Part shown: positions 7,383 through 14,992 of the stretch, piece by piece
Layout: the number at the start of each line of letters is the position of its first letter
Position numbering within the stretch: position 1 is the stretch's first letter
Origin: SCTG01 sp964384595
GTDB taxonomy: Bacteria > Nitrospirota > Nitrospiria > Nitrospirales > NS-4
DNA length: 22,353 nt
Assembly: GCA_964384595.1 (NCBI GenBank)
Contig: CAYLLY010000034.1
Coordinates: 1 to 22,353 of the forward strand
Reading direction: 5' to 3'
The notes under the pieces: generated by a model
Seen by the model: only the letters and a program-made list of their open reading frames with translations
Told to the model about the DNA's origin: nothing
Database searches by the model: none
Position numbers and translations under genes: made by a program

Positions 7383-8642
7383 CTACGGACACGACATCTT
7401 CCTGATCTTTCCCTCCGCCACCTTCGTGTTGCCGCACCGTTTCGTGATCTCCGAGGGCTTGAAGACCGGGTCCGTAAAGCCCTTTATCGTGAACGAAGCG
7501 ACCCGCTTGGCAAAGGCCTCCGGCCACAACTCGGCAGGAGTGGCGAAATGGAGAGAGAGCACCACGTCGAAAGAAGGGGTCCCCTCCGGAGTCAGGAAGG
7601 TAAAGGTCTCCGTGCGGATCTCATCCGCTTTGAGGGTCGTGTCCTCCAACAGCTTGACCGCGTCGTGATCCATCAGCGTCTTGTTGCCTTTCGCGTCGGC
7701 GAAGGTGCGTCCGTAGATACGTTTCTCCTTGAAGACCTCCCTCAGGTTCAGCCCGCGAATGCTGACCTGGAGATAGACTTGGTTCCAGATCGGATGCGTG
7801 GTAGGCACGTTGTGGGGGACGAGGTTTTTCACCTTCACGGTCAGCTTGGTCTGGGCTCCTTGGATCTCGGTCTCATAATCCAGGTCAAAGGCCTGCTTGC
7901 GGAGCGCCGGGGACTTGCCGTTGAATTCGTGCCCCGCGATGTCACGCTTCTTCTCCTCATTCGCCGACGAGTCGAATCCCTGCGGCATATGGCAGGTCTG
8001 GCAGGTCTTGCCCTCCTTGGCCGCCTTGCTGCCTTTCCAGTTGCCGACGGCTTCGGCCGTCGGGACGCCCGGCGGGGCAATGGTGTGGCAACTCAGACAG
8101 AGATCGGACTTCTTGAAGATGTCCACGAACTGCGACTCGTGCGCTTTGTTCTCGAGAAAATCCTTGTAGCCGCCGAACACCGTTCGCCCCGGCTCCAATT
8201 TTACAGGAGGGTGTCCCTTGACGTTCGGCTCCACCGCCTTGATAAGGTGGCACTGGATACAGCCGACGCCTTCGAACGTGGGATCTCCGGAGATGATCTG
8301 TTTCACCATGGTATCGACCAGGTCCGGAAACACCACGGCTTGAGGCGCATGGCAGTTGAGGCAGTAGCGCTTGTCCTTCCCCTTGCCCGCATAGTCCTCA
8401 AGCATGGCCCGGAAGGTCGGCGTCACAATGGCCCTGGCGACGACGGACTCCTCGTATTCCTCGGAGGCCCGGATGTGGCATTTTTTGCACTTGGAAGAGG
8501 CCGGGAAAACCTTTTCGGGGGTCAGCGGGCCGCTCTCGTCCTTGGCGGCGAACGTGACCTGAAACCATCCCACGCCGATGACCAGGCCCAGGACGGTGAG
8601 ACCGATCATGAGTACCTTGACTTGCCGCGATGTCCATCTCAT
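7383..8642 (-). CDS. Exported pentahaem c-type cytochrome with C-terminal beta domain (copy 1)
   Basis: This 419-residue protein has an N-terminal signal or anchor segment (about residues 9-33). Five CxxCH haem sites follow: CKKCH (52), CLNCH (94), CIQCH (128), CLSCH (182) and CQTCH (214). The 200 C-terminal residues have no haem site. They contain VPHNVPTTHP followed by a hydrophobic strand (VYLQVSI), like the beta-sandwich 'GHxxPTG' tail of many bacterial multihaem cytochromes. Two more Cys at the end could form a disulfide. It lies 53 bases after its paralogue, and the haem spacing is nearly identical. A periplasmic electron-carrier role near nitrite oxidoreductase is inferred from context. 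The SD (GGGAG) is rather far (about 14 bases) from the ATG. Confidence 0.9.
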   Translation of the reverse strand: MRWTSRQVKVLMIGLTVLGLVIGVGWFQVTFAAKDESGPLTPEKVFPASSKCKKCHIRASEEYEESVVARAIVTPTFRAMLEDYAGKGKDKRYCLNCHAPQAVVFPDLVDTMVKQIISGDPTFEGVGCIQCHLIKAVEPNVKGHPPVKLEPGRTVFGGYKDFLENKAHESQFVDIFKKSDLCLSCHTIAPPGVPTAEAVGNWKGSKAAKEGKTCQTCHMPQGFDSSANEEKKRDIAGHEFNGKSPALRKQAFDLDYETEIQGAQTKLTVKVKNLVPHNVPTTHPIWNQVYLQVSIRGLNLREVFKEKRIYGRTFADAKGNKTLMDHDAVKLLEDTTLKADEIRTETFTFLTPEGTPSFDVVLSLHFATPAELWPEAFAKRVASFTIKGFTDPVFKPSEITKRCGNTKVAEGKIRKMSCP

Positions 8643-8695
8643 AGCATTCGCATGCTCCCTGTCTCGTGATGTCCTGCCACGGAAGGCGGGGTGGC

Positions 8696-9985
8696 TTAGA
8701 GGGTTTTCGTCCTGAACGTCAACACGCGGGGTTCGGCGTAATCGGCGAGGAGGCGCTTCGCGCGCTCCCGTTCCGCATCTGTCGGGAGGGTTTTCAAGTA
8801 CCCGTCCAGCAGCGCGGGGGCGGGCTTGGGAATCAGGCTGTAAGTCAGCACGGCGTCGATCTGCAAGCCTTCACCATCTTCGCTCAGCGTCAATTCAAAC
8901 GGCACCCGCTTGGTCGTGCCTCCCTTGACGAGAACGTCTCCCAGCGGCTGATCCATCAATTGCTCGTACTGGGTCCCGAAGGTCTTCTGCACGGAACCCA
9001 GCAAACGGCCTTTCTTATCCTTCACGGACACCGTGATGAAAAACTGCTTGAGGACGGGATCGCCGTCCGGGAAATTGTGGGGGACGGCTCCGTTCATGAC
9101 GGCGACCTGGCCTTCCACGCGGGTCCCGTTCTTTTGGGCCTCCACCTCGAGGCGGGGCATCCACTCGGCCTGCAGGTTCCGGTTCTTCAGCATCAATCCC
9201 GGGATGACGATGCCGCGGAATAAATGCCGGCCGATTTCGCGGGTCATGGCCCCCCGTTTGGACGTCGAGCTCCCCGTCGACTGTTCCATGTGACAGGACT
9301 GGCAGACAGTGCCCTCCAGAATCTCGCTATCGAGGGTCGCGCTGCGGATGTCGCGAACCTTCTCAAAATGGCAGGCCGTGCAGAAATTGGCGCCCTTGTA
9401 AAGCGGCGAGTGGAAAGACGTGTGGACCATGTTGTCTTCCGAGTCCTTGAACGGACCGTACATGGTCTTGCCAGCGGTCAACTGGAAGGACGGGACTTTC
9501 TTGGGATCGTCCGCCAGTTTCTCGACCAAATGACAGGACGCGCAGCTGATGCCTTCAACGGTCACTTTGCCGGTCATCACCTGCTCGATGATCCGATCCG
9601 TGTGCTGCGGGAAGAGCGTGACGGCCGGCGCGTGGCAGGAAAGGCACTGCTGCTTCTTGGCGGCGCTGGGATTGGTCTGCAGCCAAACCCCCATCACGGA
9701 CCGGAAGATCGGGGACGGCAGGGCCGTCCCGTGCAATAGAGCCGCATCCACCCGCCCCATCAGCTTGAGGTCCATCGTCATCTCGCGAAGCCCGGCCATC
9801 TCCTCGTAATGCCGATCGTGACACTGGCGGCAGACCTCCGAGCGGACAAATACGCCTTCGATCTCTTCGATCCACGGCTCCTTCTGGACTTTCTTGTCCT
9901 GCCCGACGCCTTCCTGAAAGACGGCGGCGCCCAGTCCGACCAGGAGGAAAGCTGTCAGACCCGCCAGAAATGCTCCGCCTTTCAT
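8696..9985 (-). CDS. Exported pentahaem c-type cytochrome with C-terminal beta domain (copy 2)
   Basis: The 429-residue protein starts with a clear signal segment (MKGGAFLAGLTAFLLVGL). It has five CxxCH sites: CRQCH (52), CLSCH (114), CASCH (148), CTACH (202) and CQSCH (228). Relative to copy 1 the second, third and fourth sites are each shifted by exactly 20 residues, so the proteins are paralogues that differ by an insertion after the first haem. The tail also has VPHNFPDGDP before a strand. ATG at 9985 has GGAGG six bases upstream and was chosen over two in-frame starts further up (10000, 10021). It lies 42 bases after the PDZ gene in the same series. It probably relays electrons in the periplasm (inference). 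Confidence 0.9.
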   Translation of the reverse strand: MKGGAFLAGLTAFLLVGLGAAVFQEGVGQDKKVQKEPWIEEIEGVFVRSEVCRQCHDRHYEEMAGLREMTMDLKLMGRVDAALLHGTALPSPIFRSVMGVWLQTNPSAAKKQQCLSCHAPAVTLFPQHTDRIIEQVMTGKVTVEGISCASCHLVEKLADDPKKVPSFQLTAGKTMYGPFKDSEDNMVHTSFHSPLYKGANFCTACHFEKVRDIRSATLDSEILEGTVCQSCHMEQSTGSSTSKRGAMTREIGRHLFRGIVIPGLMLKNRNLQAEWMPRLEVEAQKNGTRVEGQVAVMNGAVPHNFPDGDPVLKQFFITVSVKDKKGRLLGSVQKTFGTQYEQLMDQPLGDVLVKGGTTKRVPFELTLSEDGEGLQIDAVLTYSLIPKPAPALLDGYLKTLPTDAERERAKRLLADYAEPRVLTFRTKTL

Positions 9986-10027
9986 GCCGGTCCTCCGCAT
10001 GCGCCCCACCACAGACGACACCGCGCC

Positions 10028-10495
10028 CTAATCCGAACCCTTGGGAACGAAATGAAAGTTCATCTGCTGCCCGATGCCCTGGTTCTCGGGATTGGTCGGT
10101 TCCCACGTGCCGACCGTGAAATTACCCTCTTTCAGGTACTCGGCCAGCAGCCGCCCGAAATCGTCCAGGTTCTTGATCGGCTTCTTATTGATCTCGGTAA
10201 TGACCGCGCCGACCTTGATCCCCGCCCTCTCCGCGAGGCTGTCGCCGATGACCTCGAAGACGGCGACGCCTTCCGGCGCCCGCAAATTCAGTTCCTTGCG
10301 GATGTCCTCGGTCACCGGCCCGACGATGAGCCCGAACTCTTCGGCCATGGCGATGACGTCTTTGCTCCTCTTGTCCGAAGACTTGTCTGCGGAGACGGCC
10401 GCGCTTTTCTTGTCGGACGACGGATTCGCCGACGCCGGCCCCGCGCCGGCCACCAAGGCCAGCAGCACAGCACCCACTATTCCGAGAACACGCAT
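10028..10495 (-). CDS. Secreted single-PDZ-domain protein
   Basis: The 155-residue protein has a signal peptide (MRVLGIVGAVLLALVAG..ASA, cleavage near residue 23). A Lys/Ser-rich linker is followed by one PDZ domain (about 47-145). The domain contains VAVFEVIGDSLAERAGIKVGAVITEINKKPI in the usual order, but no protease domain is present. It is thus like a free-standing PDZ module of HtrA/DegP type. It starts 13 bases after the stop of the NxrC-like gene; an AAGGAT site overlaps that stop, so the two are in one transcript. In the periplasm it may bind C-termini of the gamma subunit or the cytochromes during assembly (inference). Confidence 0.85.
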   Translation of the reverse strand: MRVLGIVGAVLLALVAGAGPASANPSSDKKSAAVSADKSSDKRSKDVIAMAEEFGLIVGPVTEDIRKELNLRAPEGVAVFEVIGDSLAERAGIKVGAVITEINKKPIKNLDDFGRLLAEYLKEGNFTVGTWEPTNPENQGIGQQMNFHFVPKGSD

Positions 10496-10508
10496 GCGCC
10501 GGGTATCC

Positions 10509-11360
10509 TTACTTGGTCTCTTGCGGAATCGGATCGATGATCAACTGGAGCCACGGCGCGACCGCCTTCTGGCCGTTCCGCTCCTTGTTCTCCCCATTCC
10601 AGGCCGCAAACGCCACCGTCTGCATGCGGCCCGGTCCGAACGTCGCGTCGTTGTCCGGGTCCCGCGTCTCCATCGGCCGCTTGAAGACCACCCGCCATTG
10701 CCCCTGCTCCCAGAGGGCGTTCCCCTGGACGGTCCCCTGCCCCCGCTTGGTTGTCAGCGTGCTGAAGCCCCCCCCCACGAGATCTTCGACGGAGGACGCC
10801 CTGCGCGGAATGACTTCGAATCTCCGCACTTCGCCTTCCGCGCCTTTCGCCTTCCGCTCCGCCTCACTGGCTTTCCGCCGCTCGATATCGGTCTGCCAGT
10901 CGGCCTTCCAATGCCAGATGTTGAGATAGTGATCCAACTGTCCCATGCAGAAAAACGCCGGCGCGTCGCCCAGCGGGAACGCCATCGCCGCGCCGTCCCG
11001 GAAAGTGCCGGGCGTCAGTCGGTCGTTTTTTGTCGGATCCTGCCACTCCAGCAGAAACACCAATTCCTTCCCATTGTGGAGGGACCGGACCGTCAGGCCT
11101 TTGATGGTCGGATCAGGAAGGGTCGGTCGCGTGACGACCTGGCCGCTGAGAGGAAGGACCATCGGGGTCGCCTTGCCCCACTCCGGCGCTTTGGGATCGA
11201 AAGGGAGATCGCCGGAAAGAAAATGCGCCCGGATGTACAGACCCTGCGAACTGACGACCTGCACGCCCAAACCGTACGACCCGAGAACGAGAATGAAGGC
11301 TGTCGCAAGGAGAACCCGCGCGCGGCGACGTGTCATGGCAGCAAGAGACAACCAGCCCAT
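10509..11360 (-). CDS. NxrC-like haem-binding gamma subunit (ethylbenzene-dehydrogenase gamma domain), second copy
   Basis: The 283-residue exported protein has an N-terminal TRRRARVLLATAFILVL segment. It has the EB_dh/DMSO-reductase type II gamma fold, seen as VLPLSGQVVT, WQDPTKND, FRDGAAMAFPL, FFCMGQ, LNIWHWKADWQ, GFSTLT and WRVVFKRPM. It aligns throughout with the gene at 16957. The conserved Met139 (CMGQ) and Lys227 (VVFKR) are candidates for the Met/Lys axial haem b ligands known in this family. A Lys/Glu/Arg-rich insert (about 160-180) is specific to this copy. ATG at 11360 has GGAGG five bases upstream and is preferred over weaker upstream starts. It lies between the NHL and PDZ genes. 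Whether it works with NxrAB or with another molybdoenzyme is not evident. Confidence 0.88.
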   Translation of the reverse strand: MGWLSLAAMTRRRARVLLATAFILVLGSYGLGVQVVSSQGLYIRAHFLSGDLPFDPKAPEWGKATPMVLPLSGQVVTRPTLPDPTIKGLTVRSLHNGKELVFLLEWQDPTKNDRLTPGTFRDGAAMAFPLGDAPAFFCMGQLDHYLNIWHWKADWQTDIERRKASEAERKAKGAEGEVRRFEVIPRRASSVEDLVGGGFSTLTTKRGQGTVQGNALWEQGQWRVVFKRPMETRDPDNDATFGPGRMQTVAFAAWNGENKERNGQKAVAPWLQLIIDPIPQETK

Positions 11361-11414
11361 ACGCACCTCCATCCCTCGCAAACATAAGACCTCCCTCTCC
11401 TGGGAGGATCCTCG

Positions 11415-12671
11415 TTAATACAATTTCAATCGGCGTATCTTGTTCTCGCCCCGCTCGCAGATGTACAGGAACCCATTGGCGTCCAGGGCGAGGCCGGCGG
11501 GAGAATTCACCACTGCCTCGACGGCCACGCGGCCGTCGCCGTGCTTGATCATCTCCTTGTCCACGGCTTTCACGAACTTGGCCATCCCGCAACCGCCCAT
11601 CGCGCCGGAGTCCTTGTACCCGCTCTCCCCGATTCCCGCGACCGTCGTGATGATCCCCGTCCCCGCCTCGACGCGCCGCACCCGGTGGTTCATCGCGTCC
11701 GAGATGTACATATGTCCGGACGGATCGAAGATGACCGCTTCCGGAGCGTTGAGCATGGCCTTGGTGGCCGGCTTGCCGTCCCCGTCGTAGCCGAAGAAGC
11801 AGGAACCCGCGACCGTGGTGGTGATCCCCGTCCTCATGTCGATCTTCCGGATCCGATTGCTCCCTTTATCCGCCACGTACACATCGTCGCTTGCGTCAAC
11901 TGTGATGGCGACCGGGTCGTGGAACCGCACGTCCGGGCCGGGCTTCCCATCGTCCAGGTACACGCTCATGTCCATCCCATCCGGTGAGCACTCCGGACGC
12001 AGCCACCCATGGTCGTCGCTGAAATCGATCCCGATGGCGTCTCCCGAGAGCACCACCAGGTTCTTGGCGATAAGCGGGCTGTCCCGATCGTCATCCTCTT
12101 TCGTCCACGTTCCGGCAAGGGACGTGATCTGCCTGGTCTCCGGATCGTACATCCGGATGCGATGAGCCTGCGCGTCCACGATGAACATCCGATCCCTGGA
12201 GTCGAACGCGATTGCGCTCGGATAGGTGAGGTTGACCTCAAGGGCCGGCCCGTCGCCGTTGAACCCGAACTCGCCGGTGCCTGCGACCGTGTCGATGACG
12301 CCGGTTTTCATCTCAACCCGGCGGATCCGGTTGCTCCCGGAATCGCAGATATAGAGGTCTCCCTTGGAATCGAACGCCACACCCAGCGGCAGGTAGAGCC
12401 CCGCCACGACGGCGGGGCCGCCGTCACCGCTATAGCAGGTCTCGCCGATCCCGGCCACATGGCTGATGATACCCGTCGCGAACTCGATCCGGCGCACGCG
12501 ATCGGACCCGGATTCGGCAAAGTAGAGATGCTTCCCTTCAGGGTCGACGGTCACGCCCACCGGCAGCGGCATGCCCGCTTTCGTGGCGATCTTGCCGTCG
12601 CCCGTACTGCGGGACTTTCCGTTGCCTGCAAAGGTTTCGATGATCCCGACGGTAATGACGCTGCTTTCCAT
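11415..12671 (-). CDS. NHL-repeat beta-propeller protein
   Basis: The 418-residue protein consists of about six NHL repeats with the recurring pattern ITTVAGxGxxGxxGDG, then LxxPxGVAxDxxGxLYIxDxxxNRIRR. A longer insert (about 185-250, DDDRDSPL to PDVRFHDP) lies between blades three and four; a second (GAMGGCGMAKFVKAV) lies before the last blade. No signal peptide or membrane segment is seen, so it should be cytoplasmic unless exported by another route. ATG at 12671 has GAGGTG six bases upstream, better than GTG at 12680. It is in series with TatA (30 bases) and the second NxrC-like gene (54 bases). The cytochrome neighbours suggest a binding or scaffold role; no catalytic motif is seen. Confidence 0.88.
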   Translation of the reverse strand: MESSVITVGIIETFAGNGKSRSTGDGKIATKAGMPLPVGVTVDPEGKHLYFAESGSDRVRRIEFATGIISHVAGIGETCYSGDGGPAVVAGLYLPLGVAFDSKGDLYICDSGSNRIRRVEMKTGVIDTVAGTGEFGFNGDGPALEVNLTYPSAIAFDSRDRMFIVDAQAHRIRMYDPETRQITSLAGTWTKEDDDRDSPLIAKNLVVLSGDAIGIDFSDDHGWLRPECSPDGMDMSVYLDDGKPGPDVRFHDPVAITVDASDDVYVADKGSNRIRKIDMRTGITTTVAGSCFFGYDGDGKPATKAMLNAPEAVIFDPSGHMYISDAMNHRVRRVEAGTGIITTVAGIGESGYKDSGAMGGCGMAKFVKAVDKEMIKHGDGRVAVEAVVNSPAGLALDANGFLYICERGENKIRRLKLY

Positions 12672-12701
12672 GGCCTTCACCTCAGTTCCGCGTATCCGCG
12701 A

Positions 12702-12992
12702 TCACACCTTCGGCGGCTCAGGGGCCACAGGCGGAGGAGGAGGCGGCGCGCCCGGCGTTCCCATCGGCGGGGCGGCCTGCGCGGACCCCGCCGCATCCGG
12801 CGCCGGCTGCTGTTGGACTTGGGCCTGCTGGGCCTCCAACTCAATGGCGTCCGCCTCGTGGACCGACTTCTTGAAGCCCTTGATCGCCTTCCCCAAGCCT
12901 TCACCAAGCTGGGGCAGCTTCCCGGCCCCAAAGATGATCAGCACGATGAACAGAATCAGCACCAGCTCGGTGATACCCATGCTTCCAAACAT
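12702..12992 (-). CDS. tatA: Twin-arginine translocase component TatA/TatE
   Basis: The 96-residue protein has one N-terminal membrane helix (about 7-21, ITELVLILFIVLIIF). It is followed by FGAGKLPQLGEGLGKAIKGFKK, the hinge and amphipathic helix that define TatA, and then a Gln/Ala-rich and Pro-rich tail (PPPPPP near the end). TatA oligomers form the pore for folded, cofactor-loaded proteins. The position beside a TorD-like chaperone and NxrC-like proteins suggests a dedicated role in exporting the molybdoenzyme complex. No tatB or tatC is present in the window. The ATG has AGGGAG eight bases upstream. Confidence 0.95.
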   Translation of the reverse strand: MFGSMGITELVLILFIVLIIFGAGKLPQLGEGLGKAIKGFKKSVHEADAIELEAQQAQVQQQPAPDAAGSAQAAPPMGTPGAPPPPPPVAPEPPKV

Positions 12993-13021
12993 ATCGCGCG
13001 CTCCCTGTTAGGTTGACTCGC

Positions 13022-13837
13022 CTACTTGTCCTTCGATTCCGCCGGCCGGCGCGAGGCAAACCGCTGCTTGAGCCGCTCGCGCGTCTGGTCGGCCTCGGTG
13101 AACCGCTTGACCTTCTCATACGTACTGATCAGGTTGTAGTAGGCCAGCGGCTCGTCCGGATTGTGCTCGACCGCCGTCTCCAGCACGCCGATGGCCTCCT
13201 CGGGCTTTCGCAGGTTCATATAGACTTCCATCAACGCAAAAGCCGCTTCCAGATTGCGCGGATCGAGCTCGAGCACCCGACGGTACGCGGCGACCGCGTT
13301 CTCAATCGTATGCAGGTCGGAGACGTGCCGGAGATCCAGCTTCTCATAGACCTTCGCCAGTTGGAACCAGGCAATCGGGTCGTCGGGAGTGACGTCGACC
13401 AGCCGCTCAAACAGCGGCATGGCCTCCATATACTCGTCCCGATCGAACAATGCCCGCCCGAGATTGAAGAGCGCCAGCACGTCCTTGGGGTTGATCTCGA
13501 GCGCCCTGCGGAACTGGGAGACGGCTTCATCCATATCGCCCTTGGTGGCCTGGATGGTGCCGCGGTTCGCATAGTACATCGCCAGCGAGTTGTCCATCTG
13601 CTTGCGGATGGACTCCGCCATCTCAATGGCCTTCGAGACGTTGTCGAGCGCCTCCTCCAGCATGCCCTTGGCGAAATAGACCTCACCGAGCCGGCACTGC
13701 GCCTGGAAATCCTCCGGGTCGTCCGCCAGCAGCTTCTTGAGTTCGCCGATCTCATCATCGAGATTCAGCGGCGTGTCAACGGCCTGCTCCGTGGCTTTCC
13801 CCTCCTGCGGCGTGTCTCTGTCGGTTCCAGCATCCAT
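13022..13837 (-). CDS. Tetratricopeptide-repeat protein
   Basis: The protein (about 271 residues) has six TPR units from about residue 45 to 255. They are recognisable as LGEVYFAKGMLEEALDN, RGTIQATKGDMDEAVSQF, LGRALFDRDEYMEAMPLF, LAKVYEKLDLRHVSD, ALMEVYMNLRKPEEAI and NLISTYEKVKRFTEADQ. The acidic N-terminus looks disordered. There is no export signal, so it should be a cytoplasmic scaffold or assembly helper. GAGGGA is nine bases before ATG at 13837; ATG at 13846 is also in frame but sits too close to that site. Gaps to its neighbours (37 and 29 bases) fit a common transcript with the membrane protein and TatA. Confidence 0.9.
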   Translation of the reverse strand: MDAGTDRDTPQEGKATEQAVDTPLNLDDEIGELKKLLADDPEDFQAQCRLGEVYFAKGMLEEALDNVSKAIEMAESIRKQMDNSLAMYYANRGTIQATKGDMDEAVSQFRRALEINPKDVLALFNLGRALFDRDEYMEAMPLFERLVDVTPDDPIAWFQLAKVYEKLDLRHVSDLHTIENAVAAYRRVLELDPRNLEAAFALMEVYMNLRKPEEAIGVLETAVEHNPDEPLAYYNLISTYEKVKRFTEADQTRERLKQRFASRRPAESKDK

Positions 13838-13874
13838 GCGCTTCATTCCCTCAAAAATATTTTACCAGACCGGT

Positions 13875-14990
13875 TCAGGACACCCCCGACGCCTGCGCCG
13901 TGGGGGGATTCGGCAGCTCCACCGGGAGCAGCCGGCCGACCGACTCCCGGGCGTCGATCCGCCCGTCGTTCACGATCAGCAGCAGCCCCACCACCACGAA
14001 GAGAGTCAGATGGGACAATTGCAGCGCGTAGCCCGCGATGAACATCAAGGCCAGCCCGTAGCCGGCGCGTCGGCCCATGCCGACTTGCTTGATGACCGCG
14101 TATGACCAGAACAGCAAGCCGGCCATATACAGCGCGAACGGCAGATAGAAGGTGTACCCCATGCCCATCTGGAAGATCCACCCGATGCCCTGGCTCGCCT
14201 GGCGGACGTGTTGGGCCGTCGCCGGGTTGAAGATCTCGATCACGCCGTCCATCACCAGCAGTCCGATGAAAAGAGCCGCCCACGTCGCGACGAATTGCAC
14301 CGCGCGCCGGCGCTGCTGCTTGTTTTTGGACCGGACGGTGAACCCCGAGTACACCACGAACACCAACGCCGTTGCCGCCACCATCAGCGCTTCGCCGAGG
14401 CGGCTGATTTCATGGACCAGCGGCGGAGAAGTGACGACTCCCAACCACCCATAAGTCGTGGTCGAGATCTGGTAATAGAGCCAGCTCGACACCCCCGCGC
14501 CATAGCACAGCGCCATGGCGCGCGCCGTCGCGGCAGGATTGGCCCGGCAATACTGGATCACGAGCGTCCAGATCAGCGCGACCGTCAGGATATTGTAGGC
14601 GATGGACCCCGGCATGCCGGGAGGGAACAGGAGAAAGACCAGCGTCAGCGCGAGGAGCAGCGAGCCCAGCGCCACCACGGCATGGTCCCACGGGCGGGCG
14701 AGCAGGCCGTTCATCTTGTAAAAGAGAAACGCGAACAGCACGAGGAAGACAAGGATCGCCGAAAAGTTCATGAGCGCGAATCCGATCGCCGACGCGCCCC
14801 GCAGGAAATATTCGACGGCCACGTACTCCTGCGCCACCTTGGAAAGATGCATCCCGAGCCGAGACACGAGTCGGTAGAGCACCAACTCGCACAGTCCGGC
14901 GACCAGCAACGCTTTCAGGACGTATTCCAACAGCAAACTGCCGGTTTCCGGGCCGACTCGAACTTTCTGGGCCATGGTGGACTCGGACAT
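13875..14990 (-). CDS. Polytopic inner-membrane protein of unknown function
   Basis: The 371-residue protein has about nine or ten predicted membrane helices (around 19-42, 68-91, 103-121, 130-148, 155-175, 195-215, 231-254, 270-300 and 310-340). A basic loop, RSKNKQQRRRA, lies near residue 220. No haem, iron-sulfur or transport motif is evident, and I do not recognise a named family. Its ATG is two bases after the TGA of the radical SAM gene (TGA-CG-ATG), so translation is very probably coupled. The two products are likely to act together, for example a modified or transported lipid or cofactor (inference only). Confidence 0.85.
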   Translation of the reverse strand: MSESTMAQKVRVGPETGSLLLEYVLKALLVAGLCELVLYRLVSRLGMHLSKVAQEYVAVEYFLRGASAIGFALMNFSAILVFLVLFAFLFYKMNGLLARPWDHAVVALGSLLLALTLVFLLFPPGMPGSIAYNILTVALIWTLVIQYCRANPAATARAMALCYGAGVSSWLYYQISTTTYGWLGVVTSPPLVHEISRLGEALMVAATALVFVVYSGFTVRSKNKQQRRRAVQFVATWAALFIGLLVMDGVIEIFNPATAQHVRQASQGIGWIFQMGMGYTFYLPFALYMAGLLFWSYAVIKQVGMGRRAGYGLALMFIAGYALQLSHLTLFVVVGLLLIVNDGRIDARESVGRLLPVELPNPPTAQASGVS

Positions 14991-14992
14991 CG

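Noticed and set aside
11390..11407. CCTCCC...GGGAGG inverted repeat between the NHL and NxrC-like genes
   Set aside because: The 6-bp stem lacks a T-tract and overlaps Shine-Dalgarno-like purine runs, so it is probably by-chance complementarity.
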